Shown: in pieces, positions 27,093 through 35,865 of the stretch
How the letters are laid out: each line of letters starts with the position of its first letter
Numbering within the stretch: the stretch's first letter is position 1
DNA from: Longibacter salinarum
Lineage (GTDB): Bacteria; Bacteroidota; Rhodothermia; Rhodothermales; Salinibacteraceae
Assembly: GCF_002554795.1 (NCBI RefSeq)
Contig: NZ_PDEQ01000003.1
Location: 186,001 to 250,000, forward strand
Reading direction: 5' to 3'
Length of the DNA: 64,000 nucleotides
Notes under the pieces: generated by a model
What the model saw: only the letters and a program-made list of their open reading frames with translations
Told to the model about the DNA's origin: nothing
The model's database searches: none
Translations under genes and position numbers: made by a program

Positions 27093-27555
27093 GCTTGACG
27101 ATTATCTCGCCCGTGGGTCGAAAGAAGACACATTCGAGTACGTCGGTCCAGATCGCGTGCTGATTCTCCACAACGACTGCCGGAGATACCCGCTGCGGCT
27201 CGAGATGAAATTGAGCGACCGGCTCGGTGAGCGCGAGAAGGAGAAGACGCTCTATGCGTTCGTGGACAGCGTGCGGTCCACGTTCGAACCGTCGTTCTCT
27301 CCGTACCTTGGATCGTCCCTTCGAACGCAGATCCCGGGGCTGGCGGTGAAGATGGTCGTGTTCTTCAGCCTCGGTCGGGTCGAGGTCGTCTTTCGAAAGG
27401 GGGCGACGAAGACGGCTCGACGTCGTGTGATTGGCTGGCTGGTCGGAGAGAAGAGGCGGGAGCCGAGCACGACCAATCTGGCGACCACACCGAAATCTAC
27501 GCCAAGCGGCTATCGCGCAGAGGATCTGTCGGAAACCGGTCACCTCCGTTCGTGA
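27064..27555 (+). CDS. hypothetical protein, third gene of the V4R operon
   Basis: A 163-residue protein from the ATG at 27064, overlapping the V4R gene by 29 bp; the ATG at 27043 is an alternative. Its first 110 residues look like an alpha/beta domain (FEYVGPDRVLILHNDCRRYP, LRLEMKLSDRLGEREKEKTLYA). The tail is basic and low in complexity. I do not recognise the family. Tight coupling suggests a shared function with the two upstream genes. Confidence 0.6.
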   Translation: MHVQFRSRSELDDYLARGSKEDTFEYVGPDRVLILHNDCRRYPLRLEMKLSDRLGEREKEKTLYAFVDSVRSTFEPSFSPYLGSSLRTQIPGLAVKMVVFFSLGRVEVVFRKGATKTARRRVIGWLVGEKRREPSTTNLATTPKSTPSGYRAEDLSETGHLRS

Positions 27556-27559
27556 GGTG

Positions 27560-27670
27560 ACGCCGGCAGCCGCTACAGGTGCGCTGGTCTCGTGGTACGA
27601 TCATCCAGGGCCGCGTGGGAAGGACGGCAGCGGAGGGTCATGCAACCCCGCTGTAGGACGTTGCCGGCGT
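27560..27670. ncRNA. candidate structured RNA (SRP-RNA-like features)
   Basis: ACGCCGGCA (27560-27568) pairs perfectly with TGCCGGCGT (27662-27670), and CTACAG pairs with CTGTAG just inside, giving a roughly 110-nt hairpin. Near the tip on the plus strand CCAGGGCCG is followed by GGAAGG and CGGCAGCGGAGGGT, recalling the SRP RNA helix 8 signature (CCAGG, GGAA loop, AGCA). The apical loop is longer than canonical and the AGCA is AGCG, so the SRP assignment is tentative. It could also simply be an inter-convergent hairpin. Confidence 0.3.
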
Positions 27671-27710
27671 GTTTGACGTTAACGCTAGCCCGAAGAGTCG
27701 ACGGTCAAAC
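27671..27710 (-). terminator. hairpin after idi
   Basis: GTTTGAC at 27671-27677 pairs with GTCAAAC at 27704-27710, immediately past the idi stop. There is no T-run, so efficiency is uncertain. Confidence 0.35.
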
Positions 27711-27717
27711 GACCCAT

Positions 27718-28242
27718 CTACGCGGCTCGGGCAGAGACGTGCGCCAGCGTGCGGTCAAGGATGTGGCGAAACCAGAACGTGTAGCGTTCCGGTCGCGCGG
27801 CGACGTCGGCGAGCAGGTCTTCCGGCGTGACCCAGGCCCAATCCGACACCTCGTCGGAGTTCGCGTTCACAGTCGGGTCCGCATGGCCGATGAAGACGTG
27901 ATCCAACTCGTGTTCTACGAGCCCTTCGCCGACATCCGCCCGATAGACGAACTGAAAGGCGTGGTGCACGTCGCAGTCGAATCCCATTTCCTCGACGAGT
28001 CGGCGCTGAACGGCTTCCTCCAGGTCTTCGTCCGGACGCGGATGACTGCAGCACGTGTTTGACCACAGGCCAGCCGAATGGTACTTGTCGTCGGCCCGTT
28101 TTTGGAGAAGAAGCCGTCCCCGGGAGTCGAATACGAAGATCGAGAACGCCCGATGCAACCACCCGTGAACGTGTGCTTCGAGCTTTTCAGCAGTGCCCTG
28201 CGGCACATCATCTGTGTTGACGAGAACGACGTGGTCAGTCAT
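27718..28242 (-). CDS. idi: isopentenyl-diphosphate delta-isomerase, type I
   Basis: A Nudix-fold enzyme that interconverts IPP and DMAPP in isoprenoid biosynthesis. The 174-residue protein has the catalytic Cys in WSNTCCSHPRP, the Nudix-derived EEAVQRRLVEEMGF, and the metal-binding, catalytic Glu region VEHELDHVFIG. The near-start segment GTAEKLEAHVHG also matches the family. The gene appears monocistronic and is convergent with the V4R operon. Isoprenoids are needed for the carotenoids and menaquinone typical of this group. Confidence 0.95.
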   Translation of the reverse strand: MTDHVVLVNTDDVPQGTAEKLEAHVHGWLHRAFSIFVFDSRGRLLLQKRADDKYHSAGLWSNTCCSHPRPDEDLEEAVQRRLVEEMGFDCDVHHAFQFVYRADVGEGLVEHELDHVFIGHADPTVNANSDEVSDWAWVTPEDLLADVAARPERYTFWFRHILDRTLAHVSARAA

Positions 28243-28668
28243 GCGGAATAGTCACGTAAGGGCGAGCGAAGGAGGGGCGGATCAGCCGTTGGGGACGGAC
28301 TTTATACAGGTGATAAAGATAGAGGCTTCATGCTCAAATGAATGTAAGGCTCTTGTTCTTTTACGCTCTGCTCCCATGATGGGTACCGGAGATAGCGTTC
28401 CAGCCTGAACACCCGTGGGAGAAATCAGGACTTTCGTCTAGGCGTTTATATGCAAGTAGTTTGCAATGGTGTAACGCACCGGTTCCATCAGTCTCGTTTA
28501 GTCAAGGGAAGCTACTCCGTAAGGATGCCTCCCGTCATTCCGTAACGAATTGCTTTTCTCGTTGACATGCTGCCTCACGCTTCGTCTTTTTCGGCTGAAC
28601 CGGGTTGCACAACGACCGGGTAATGAAGGCTGAATCCACGACCTCCAGAAAATAAGTCCGTACGACGC
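28243..28668. other. divergent intergenic region with a possible hairpin
   Basis: A gap of 426 bp. CTCCCA (28371-28376) pairs with TGGGAG (28416-28421) and GGGT (28381-28384) with ACCC (28411-28414), a possible small structured RNA, with no supporting family match. No coding potential is convincing on either strand. Confidence 0.3.
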
Positions 28669-29046
28669 ATGCCTAAATTGACGATTCAAGGAGAAGGAAC
28701 GTTCGAGGTCGAAGATGGAACTCGACTCGTGCGCGCGATCGAACAGAGTGGTGTTGAAGTCGGACACCGATGCGGGGGGCATGCCAGTTGCACGACCTGC
28801 CGAGTCGAGTTTGCGGACGGCGAGCCGGAGGTGATGACTCAGGCCGAGCACGACAAACTGAGCAGCATGAAGAAACTCGGGCAGATGAGGCTGTCCTGTC
28901 AGATCGTTGTCGACCGTGACATGACGGTGAAACCGCTGATGTGGGCCAGCAAAGAGGGATGGGATGACAATGGACCTGAGCCGGCCATTCAGGTGGAGCC
29001 AGAGCCAGAATGGCACGCACCCCAAGATCTTGAGGAAAGCGACTGA
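28669..29046 (+). CDS. [2Fe-2S] ferredoxin
   Basis: A 125-residue plant/adrenodoxin-type ferredoxin. The cluster ligands are visible in HRCGGHASCTTC, with the fourth Cys in RLSCQ about 35 residues on. This is an electron carrier in the cytoplasm. The C-terminus (after residue 95) is an acidic tail that may suit high salt or partner binding. A strong terminator follows, so it is a single-gene unit. Confidence 0.92.
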   Translation: MPKLTIQGEGTFEVEDGTRLVRAIEQSGVEVGHRCGGHASCTTCRVEFADGEPEVMTQAEHDKLSSMKKLGQMRLSCQIVVDRDMTVKPLMWASKEGWDDNGPEPAIQVEPEPEWHAPQDLEESD

Positions 29047-29107
29047 CGAACAGCCTGGTGCGAGTCGCGGGTACATCAGTGATGTTTCGCAGATCAAAGT
29101 ACGGTGA

Positions 29108-29136
29108 GGCGGACCGGCGATCGGTCCGCCTTTTTC
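29108..29136 (+). terminator. intrinsic terminator after the ferredoxin gene
   Basis: GGCGGACC and GGTCCGCC form a perfect 8-bp stem (29108-29115 with 29123-29130) around a 7-nt loop, followed by TTTTTC. Confidence 0.85.
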
Positions 29137-29207
29137 TTGGGAGGGCGGTCAGATGAGACCAGCAGGAACGCGGACGGTGCCGTCGACGTGCCGGAACGTC
29201 CCCTTCG

Positions 29208-29609
29208 ATGACAGTCATCCCTTCCGCTCGTATGCTTCTACCTGCAGGTCTTGCTATCGTGTTCGGTGCCGGTCTCATCCTTTACGTCGTCTCTCGGCGC
29301 CATCAGGTCCGGAGCGAAGTAGATGGGGCCGCCTTTCAACTCTTTAGCCGACTCGTCCCGCTGATCGGCGGCCTCATCATCCTCGGAGGCAGTCTGATGC
29401 TACACCGCGACATTCTACTTGCACTTCGTACATTTGGGGCTGCGATGACGGGGGTTGGCGTCGGTGTTCTCGCGCTCACATGGTCAGCCGGTGACGAAGA
29501 CGCGCCGGATGAGCCCACGCTGTTCGTCGGTAGCATGACAGCTCCTGATCTTGGCGCATTATCGTTTGTCATTGGGGTTGGACTCTTGGCCTTTGCGCTC
29601 ATTTTGTGA
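29208..29609 (+). CDS. small integral membrane protein of unknown function
   Basis: A 133-residue protein with about four transmembrane helices (around 9-27, 47-65, 72-90 and 112-132) and a short acidic loop (GDEDAPDE) between helices 3 and 4. There are no Cys/His motifs or known signatures. The ATG at 29208 gives a hydrophobic start (MTVIPSARMLLPAGLAIVF). A decayed MITE copy begins about 20 bp after its stop. Confidence 0.6.
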   Translation: MTVIPSARMLLPAGLAIVFGAGLILYVVSRRHQVRSEVDGAAFQLFSRLVPLIGGLIILGGSLMLHRDILLALRTFGAAMTGVGVGVLALTWSAGDEDAPDEPTLFVGSMTAPDLGALSFVIGVGLLAFALIL

Positions 29610-30235
29610 TGGATTACAATGAGTGCCGGGCAGGCTATGGAATCTTCGGTTGCACTCGATGGACGGACCTCCCGACCCGACGGTCGGTCCTCGGGCCGCC
29701 TGCGCAACCAGGCCTTGTTCGTTTCGCACACCGTGATATAGCACACGTGTCATCGGATCACCGCCAGGGCTGCGAATAGACAGGAACGACCGAGCTTACG
29801 TTTTTGAGACCCATCCGCCAAACAGTTCCTCAACGGGATACGTTCGAACGTTCTTCTGCCAGAATGTGGCGCGTACGCGGAATCGAAGCCGTTGGAGACA
29901 CCGACATTTTACAGTCGAAACGGTATCAGTAGGCCGTCGGGGCAAGATAGACTTCGGGAGATGAGCACGGATCGTGTCCATCGCCAGGATAGTGTGCCAG
30001 GAGCATCAGCCGTAGGATTAAAGCATGATCCCGACCACGTTCGTTCGACTCGTTTTCCTTCAATTTCGTCCACTCGGTACCGGACGGTGTTCTGTTCGTC
30101 ACGACCTCAAGATTCCGGCACCAGAAAGTGAACCCGAACCCTTAGTGTGCATTCATCATCGTCCTGCCGGCATTTTTTCCGGTGAGATTGATTTGTCCTT
30201 CCCGTCATAGATGTCCACTTCTCCGGCACCGTCGT
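29610..30235. other. intergenic region holding a MITE copy
   Basis: A 626-bp gap, of which about 200 bp is the repeat at 29630-29828. The part from 29830 to 30235 is presumably the UPF0182 gene's upstream region; no convincing gene is visible. Confidence 0.45.
29630..29828 (-). mobile_element. MITE-like dispersed repeat, copy B (decayed)
   Basis: The same element as copies A and C in opposite orientation. The terminal repeat TCCGCCAAACAGTT lies at 29814-29827. The interior matches copy A closely in the blocks read on the minus strand (TCGGTCGTTCCTGT, ACACGTGTGCTA, GAGGACCGACCGT). The other end (29630-29665) is degenerate, with no clear inverted repeat and no visible target duplication, so this is an older insertion. 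Confidence 0.65.
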
Positions 30236-33043
30236 ATGTCGCTTATTCCACAGAGCCGCGCTGCACAGGTCGTTCTCGGCATCGTTGGCCTCGTGCTCAC
30301 GCTTCTCCTCTTTGCCCCCGGTCTGTTCGTCGAGTACCTCTGGATGAGTGAACTCGGCTTCGAGGGTGTATACTGGACGATTTTAACGACACAAGTTCTC
30401 CTGTTTGCTGTCGTCATCTTGGTGGCGGCGGTATACTTCATCGTCAACTTCCGCGTTCTGGTCGAACGTTTACCCCCGTCGTGGGCGGCGAACTTCGGTC
30501 AGGAAGACCAGGGCGGCACGCCGCTGACACGCGATCGGGTCCGCCGCCTTGCCTACACCATCGGCGCGATTCTGAGTCTATTGTTCGCAGCAGGTTTCGC
30601 CGGGCAGTGGGACGGACTCCTTCGATATCTTTATGCCGTTCCCTACGGTGATGTTGATCCGGTGTACGGCCTTGATCTCAGCTTTTACATGCTGGAGTTG
30701 CCGTTCATTCAGGCGTTGCAGAGTGGGCTCGTCGGACTTGCGTTTCTCGGGCTCCTGACGCTGATTACCGGGTATATTCTGGCCGGGCAGATTGGGGTTC
30801 GAAACGGGCAGTTCCAGCTTCCGATGCCCGTCGTGAAGCACCTCGGCATCAACGTCATCGTTCTCCTTCTGGGATGGGCCTGGGGGTTCTATCTCGACCG
30901 TTACGAGGTTCTGATGGAGGGCGGCGGGGCCGTGTACGGCGCGGGATATACCGACATCCACGTGACCATTCCTGCGCTCTGGGTGATGGTCTTTGCGACG
31001 ATGCTGCTCGTGCTGCTGGTCGCGGTCAACCTGTTTCAGCGCCGCCTTCGCGTCCTCGGCCTCGGTGTTGCGGCGTACGTCGTCACGCTCGTGGTCGCCA
31101 TGATTGTTGCGCCAACGCTCGTCACACAATTCACGGTGACGCCCAACGAACTCACGGTCGAGGAGCCCTATCTCAAGGATAACATCCGGCTGACCCGCAA
31201 GGCATACGGACTCTCTGATGTGAGGGAGGAGTCCTACCCCGCGCGAACGGATCTCACGGTGGAAGACATTACGTCGAACCAGGAGACGATTCGCAATATC
31301 CGGCTCTGGGATCCCCGCTTGCTGATCGATACCTACAGTCAGCTGCAGCAGATTCGACTGTACTACGAGTTTCAAAATGTCGACGTCGACCGGTACCAGT
31401 TGGAGGATGGGTACCGGCAGGTGATGTTGTCGGCCCGAGAGTTGACGGCATCGCTGCCACAGGGCTCCAACAACTGGGTAAACCGGCATCTGCAGTTTAC
31501 CCACGGCTATGGTGCCGTTGCGAATCTCGTTGCTCGGGAGGGGACGGAGGGATCACCGGAGTTTCTGGTCAAGGACCTTCCGCCAGTGGCCGAAGATTCG
31601 GCGCTCGCCGTCGATCAACCTGCGATCTACTACTCGGAGACGGCCTCGACGTATCGCCTTGTTAGCACGAATGAGAAGGAGTTCGCGTACCCGCAGGGGG
31701 ATGATAACGTCTACGTCTCCTACAAGGGCAATGGAGGGGTTCTGCTGAATGCCTTCTGGAAAGAGCTGCTCTTCGCGTACTATCTCGGCGACTTCAACAT
31801 CCTGTTGTCCGACTACTTGAACGAGTCGAGCCGGATTCAGATCTGGAATCGGGTGCAGGAACGCATTCGCAAGATCACGCCCTTCCTCCAGCTCGACAGA
31901 GATCCATACTTTGTTCTGAATGATCGGCGTCAATACTGGATACAGGATGCCTACACGACCACCCAGTCGTTCCCATATAGCGAGCCGATCCGTGGGTACG
32001 GTCAGTACAATGGCATTAAGTACATTCGCAACTCCGTCAAGACGGTCGTTGATGCCTACGAAGGAAAGGTCGATTTCTACATCTCGGACGCGGACGACCC
32101 GCTGATCCAAACGTACCAGAATATCTTCCCGGAGCTCTTCCGTCCGATGGAGGAGATGCCGGAGGGACTGCGCTCGCACGTTCGGTATCCGCAGGATATG
32201 TTTGAGATTCAGATCGAACGGTACCGGCGGTACCACATGCAAAACGCTCGCGTCTTCTATAACAACGAAGATCTGTGGACGCGACCGCGGGAGCAGTACG
32301 ACGAGAATCAGCGCATCATGGAGCCGTACTACATCATGTCGAAGCTGCCAGGCGACGACCAGCTTCAATTCATGTTGATGACACCGATGACGCCGGAAAA
32401 TCGCGACAACATGATCGCGTGGGTCGCAGCGCAGTCCGACGCGCCCAATTACGGGGACCTCGTGGTGTACAAGCTGCCGAAGGAGAAACTGATCTACGGC
32501 CCGAATCAGATCGAGTCGCGTATCGATCAGAACCCGGAGATTTCGCAGCTGCTCTCACTGTGGGATCAGCAGGGCTCGCGTGTTGTCCGCGGTAACCTGA
32601 TCGTTGTGCCGATCGAAGAATCCTTCCTCTACGTCGAGCCGATTTATCTCATCGCTGAAAACCTGAAGATCCCGCAGCTGCGCCGTGTCATTGTGGCGTA
32701 CGGGGAGAACGTGGCGATGGAGGTTTCCCTGCGTGAAGCACTGAACGTCGTTCTTGGCCGTGAAATCCTTCGCGTGCAGGACGATATCGCAGATGCGGCG
32801 GACCTTCCCGCTCCATCTCAGCGTGGGGCGGCCTCGGGTGCGGTGAACGCGGTTGAAGAACTTCGCGAGGCGCGCTCACTGCTGCAGGAGGCACGAGATG
32901 CGTTGCAGGGCGGCGACTTCGCGCGCTTCGGTGATCGGCTCGATGCGCTCGAAGATGTTCTCGACCGTGGCGTTTCGGAGGCGGAGTCGGCTGTGCCTGT
33001 CGATACGTCGGCCGTCGTACCGCAGGGGGAGACGTCAGAATAG
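30236..33043 (+). CDS. UPF0182-family membrane protein
   Basis: A 935-residue protein from the ATG at 30236. The N-terminal third holds about seven transmembrane helices (VVLGIVGLVLTLLLF, ILTTQVLLFAVVILVAAVYF and others). The large extracytoplasmic remainder has the family's conserved pieces: YLKDNIRLTRKAYGL, IRNIRLWDPRLLIDTYSQLQ, YFVLNDRRQYWIQDAYTTT, and EMPEGLRSHVRYPQDMF. UPF0182 members are large membrane proteins of unknown function, found widely in actinobacteria, cyanobacteria and others. A terminator follows. Confidence 0.93.
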   Translation: MSLIPQSRAAQVVLGIVGLVLTLLLFAPGLFVEYLWMSELGFEGVYWTILTTQVLLFAVVILVAAVYFIVNFRVLVERLPPSWAANFGQEDQGGTPLTRDRVRRLAYTIGAILSLLFAAGFAGQWDGLLRYLYAVPYGDVDPVYGLDLSFYMLELPFIQALQSGLVGLAFLGLLTLITGYILAGQIGVRNGQFQLPMPVVKHLGINVIVLLLGWAWGFYLDRYEVLMEGGGAVYGAGYTDIHVTIPALWVMVFATMLLVLLVAVNLFQRRLRVLGLGVAAYVVTLVVAMIVAPTLVTQFTVTPNELTVEEPYLKDNIRLTRKAYGLSDVREESYPARTDLTVEDITSNQETIRNIRLWDPRLLIDTYSQLQQIRLYYEFQNVDVDRYQLEDGYRQVMLSARELTASLPQGSNNWVNRHLQFTHGYGAVANLVAREGTEGSPEFLVKDLPPVAEDSALAVDQPAIYYSETASTYRLVSTNEKEFAYPQGDDNVYVSYKGNGGVLLNAFWKELLFAYYLGDFNILLSDYLNESSRIQIWNRVQERIRKITPFLQLDRDPYFVLNDRRQYWIQDAYTTTQSFPYSEPIRGYGQYNGIKYIRNSVKTVVDAYEGKVDFYISDADDPLIQTYQNIFPELFRPMEEMPEGLRSHVRYPQDMFEIQIERYRRYHMQNARVFYNNEDLWTRPREQYDENQRIMEPYYIMSKLPGDDQLQFMLMTPMTPENRDNMIAWVAAQSDAPNYGDLVVYKLPKEKLIYGPNQIESRIDQNPEISQLLSLWDQQGSRVVRGNLIVVPIEESFLYVEPIYLIAENLKIPQLRRVIVAYGENVAMEVSLREALNVVLGREILRVQDDIADAADLPAPSQRGAASGAVNAVEELREARSLLQEARDALQGGDFARFGDRLDALEDVLDRGVSEAESAVPVDTSAVVPQGETSE

Positions 33044-33089
33044 CGACAGCGGTGTTCGTCGAGACTCGGTCACATATCCAACAATTCCG

Positions 33090-33128
33090 TCCGGTCGGAC
33101 CCTCACGGGTGCGACCGGGCTTTTTTTT
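33090..33128 (+). terminator. intrinsic terminator after the UPF0182 gene
   Basis: CCGGTCG (33091-33097) pairs with CGACCGG (33112-33118), with an inner ACCC/GGGT stem, followed by GC and a T8 run. Confidence 0.85.
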
Positions 33129-33197
33129 GAGCAAGAAAACCTCCTCCACCGCTTCTGCCCTTCGTATCACCCGTGGACCATCGTTTCTACGCCCGGC

Positions 33198-33647
33198 ATG
33201 CCTCAGGCCCAACTTCGCCGACCTCTCGGGGTCAGCTTGATCTCCACGTATGACCTGCTCATGGTCGCCATTCTCCCATCTGCGTTGATCATGCTTCAGG
33301 TCTTCGGCGCGATTGGGGTCGGACGCCCGGAGACGCTCCATGTCTTTATCTCGGTCTTGCTCAGTGCCGGCATCGTTGTAAGCGCGTCGGCCATTCGGCG
33401 AGGAGAGAACTGGGCTCGTTTCATCCTCTTGGCTCTCATCACGATCTACTACGTCGGCCTCGCATTCGGAGCGCCGTACACGGTCGATCTGGCCCAGTAC
33501 GTGGCGTCTGACGACTGGAACTCGTGGCTTCTCGCGGGCCGGTCCGTCTTCTGGATCGCGCTGCACGGCTGGTACTTCTTTGTGTCCGCCGACTGGTTCT
33601 TCGACCCGCATCGCACGCGTCCGGACGGCCGCTCTGGGTGGCTGTAG
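33198..33647 (+). CDS. small integral membrane protein of unknown function
   Basis: A 149-residue protein from the ATG at 33198; the longer frame to 32853 overlaps the UPF0182 gene and the terminator, so it is rejected. It has four predicted transmembrane helices (about 15-38, 45-62, 71-88 and 113-130) and a Trp-rich C-terminus (WYFFVSADWFFDPHRTRP). I do not recognise the family. It is convergent with the HerA-like ATPase gene. Confidence 0.7.
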   Translation: MPQAQLRRPLGVSLISTYDLLMVAILPSALIMLQVFGAIGVGRPETLHVFISVLLSAGIVVSASAIRRGENWARFILLALITIYYVGLAFGAPYTVDLAQYVASDDWNSWLLAGRSVFWIALHGWYFFVSADWFFDPHRTRPDGRSGWL

Positions 33648-33673
33648 ATCAGAAAACCAAATAAGAGCTGTCG

Positions 33674-35383
33674 TCAAAACAGCTCATGAATGAGTTCATC
33701 AGGGTCGTCATCCTCATTCGGTGATTTTCCACCAAGGGGACCCGAACGAAGATCCTCGTAGAAGTCGGCGCCGTAGGTTCGGGTTCGCACGACAATCGGC
33801 ATGGGGACGGCGTGTCCGAGGAGAAGAGCCTGCTGCTTGGCGTCGAGAGAGGCCAGCACCTGTCGCAGGGATGAAGAGTCGCTCGTCCCCACGAGGGCAT
33901 TGGAAATGTCCTTGTCATCGTTCAGCTTGGCGATCATCTTCGTGCCGAGCTGACTCATCACTTCCTCGTCGATTGCCGAGGGGCGTTGGTCGACGACGAG
34001 CAGGCTGACGAAGAACTTCCGCATCTCGCGGGCGATCTTCCCGAATGGTGTCTCGTGCGCAATGCCGGGCGCGAGGAATTTGTGGGCTTCCTCGATCGTG
34101 ATCATCAGAGGACGCGGCTTGTCGCCCTCATTCTTCGTCTGGCGGTATCGATTCGTCTTCTCCTCGTACTTCCGACGGATCCGGCGCGTGATCGCGTTGG
34201 CGACCAGGAGGTACACCTTCAGGTCGTCGTAGCGGCCAAACTCGAGGACGACGGACTTTCCGCTATCCAGGGTTTCGAGGAGGGCATCCAGGACGTCGTG
34301 GCGGTCCTGCGACGGCTGGGTCGTGAAGAAATCGTACTGCTCAAACTGTGAAAGCTTGCGCTTCAGTGCTTCGAGGGAACTCTGGTGTGCCCCCGTTTCG
34401 TCCGCGATTTGCTCCAGTTCATCGCCCCGTGCTTCCAGGAGGGTTCTTAGCCAGTCCTTGCCGTATGTATTCTGCAGCATGTAGCTGCTCTCGGCGGCGG
34501 TCGCGTTCAGGTTCAGCGTATCGCGGAGCGGGAGGATGTCCGCGGGCTGGATCTGGTCGGCATGCAGGTAGACATCGTGGTCGGGCTGATTGCCGCGATC
34601 TCGCGTCGTCTTTGGGTCTAGCGAGAAGATGCATACTTTGCTTGGAAACAGATCGCGGAGCCCCTTGACGAACTGTGTCGACCCGTCCTCGGATTCTGCA
34701 CGATCACCGTAGCCGTACTCCGAGTGCATGTCGAAAATGAGGTTTACGGCCCGTCCGGTCTGAATCGTACCGGCGAGCAAGAGACGTGTCAGGAAGGTTT
34801 TCCCCGTTCCCGTTTTCCCGAAGACCGCGTTCGATCGTTCGGCGAACCGCTGTAGGTTGATGCAGACCGGAATCTCGTCCATTCCGATCGGGCTACCGAC
34901 ATTGAAGAATGTGCGTCCACCATCATTCGCTTCGTGACCGAATACTCGGGCGACGTCATCCTCCGTGGCGTGGGCGACCGGCGCAAAGTGGGCCGGGATC
35001 GTTTTGACCGATCGGGGTTCGTCCTCGCTCAGTTCGGGGTGCTCCGTGTTGGGGAGCATGAGCATTGGCTTGAGCGAAACGGTGGCGTACGTACCGGTGC
35101 CGCGCATCACATCACGAAGCAGGTCGTCTTCCGGGCCAGGCGGGTTGAGCAAGATCTGCTCATTGGCTGCGTCAATCTCTACATCGGTGATCATGCAGAA
35201 AAAGTCATATTGCTCGCCCTGGATCACGACAAAGGTGCCGGCAATCACATCCTCGATGGGACGGGCTGCATCGAGTTTCATCTCGATCCCGTCATTCAGG
35301 GAACCGTGCGTGATGACACCGATCTTTCCGGGACGATCGGTGGGATGATGCCCGTCGCCGGACGATTCGCTGAACTCAAGCAT
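33674..35383 (-). CDS. HerA-like ATP-binding protein (DUF87)
   Basis: A 569-residue protein of the HerA/FtsK-related ATPase superfamily. An N-terminal HAS-barrel-like region (about 15-140, GVITHGSLNDGIEMKL) precedes Walker A FGKTGTGKTFLTRLL. The Walker B sequence is PLMITIEEAHKFL, and the C-terminal LVVDQRPSAIDEEVMSQLGTK matches the sensor/arginine region. Archaeal HerA works with the nuclease NurA in end resection, but no NurA is near. In bacteria such DUF87 ATPases also occur in defence or conjugation-like contexts; here the role is unknown. Confidence 0.85.
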   Translation of the reverse strand: MLEFSESSGDGHHPTDRPGKIGVITHGSLNDGIEMKLDAARPIEDVIAGTFVVIQGEQYDFFCMITDVEIDAANEQILLNPPGPEDDLLRDVMRGTGTYATVSLKPMLMLPNTEHPELSEDEPRSVKTIPAHFAPVAHATEDDVARVFGHEANDGGRTFFNVGSPIGMDEIPVCINLQRFAERSNAVFGKTGTGKTFLTRLLLAGTIQTGRAVNLIFDMHSEYGYGDRAESEDGSTQFVKGLRDLFPSKVCIFSLDPKTTRDRGNQPDHDVYLHADQIQPADILPLRDTLNLNATAAESSYMLQNTYGKDWLRTLLEARGDELEQIADETGAHQSSLEALKRKLSQFEQYDFFTTQPSQDRHDVLDALLETLDSGKSVVLEFGRYDDLKVYLLVANAITRRIRRKYEEKTNRYRQTKNEGDKPRPLMITIEEAHKFLAPGIAHETPFGKIAREMRKFFVSLLVVDQRPSAIDEEVMSQLGTKMIAKLNDDKDISNALVGTSDSSSLRQVLASLDAKQQALLLGHAVPMPIVVRTRTYGADFYEDLRSGPLGGKSPNEDDDPDELIHELF

Positions 35384-35435
35384 AACGTCGGGGAAGATCC
35401 GTCAGAACAGAGGAGGTAGAGGTGGGTGGGGGCGG

Positions 35436-35702
35436 TCAGGCATCGACGCGACCGGTGTGCATGCTGCTATGTTCGCCCTCGTCGGAAGGGTCGCTCGAGG
35501 ATCGCGCAAACTGCTGGGTCAAGAGGGCACCAACCGTGACCAGAACGATCTCTCCGATGATCCCGACGACAAAGCGCTTGAATACAAACGAGATGATGCG
35601 CGGCAGGAACCGGATGACAGCGTAGACGCCCAGAATACTTAGGATTCCCTGAACGATGCGTGTGGTCAGCGACGTCGTCGAGTCGAATGACAGAAAGGCC
35701 AT
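35436..35702 (-). CDS. small hypothetical membrane protein
   Basis: An 88-residue protein from the ATG at 35702. It has two hydrophobic segments (about 15-37 and 40-60, with an intervening FKRF), and the C-terminus is polar with several Ser/Glu/Asp residues. I do not recognise the family. It lies upstream of the HerA-like gene on the same strand with a 52-bp gap, so the two are probably co-transcribed. Confidence 0.55.
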   Translation of the reverse strand: MAFLSFDSTTSLTTRIVQGILSILGVYAVIRFLPRIISFVFKRFVVGIIGEIVLVTVGALLTQQFARSSSDPSDEGEHSSMHTGRVDA

Positions 35703-35865
35703 GTGTCTGTGAGGCGTTCGAAAGAAGAAACCAGCTTGAGTCACTCCGATGGATGGATAAGATAAGATATTACAGCGTCGTACCCAACTCGAAGATAATG
35801 GGCTCTTTTACATGCCGCAAAGAGCATCTGGATTAATACATAAGCCCGAATAACTGTTGCCGACC

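Noticed and set aside
28371-28421. Riboswitch upstream of the ferredoxin gene
   Set aside because: Nested pairing is present, but no conserved riboswitch core is recognisable and it lies about 250 bp from the gene.
30578-32368. Two long minus-strand frames within the UPF0182 gene
   Set aside because: Antisense shadows of a conserved gene; no recognisable domains or start signals.
32853-33197. N-terminal extension of the membrane protein at 33198
   Set aside because: It overlaps the UPF0182 gene and the strong terminator at 33090-33128.
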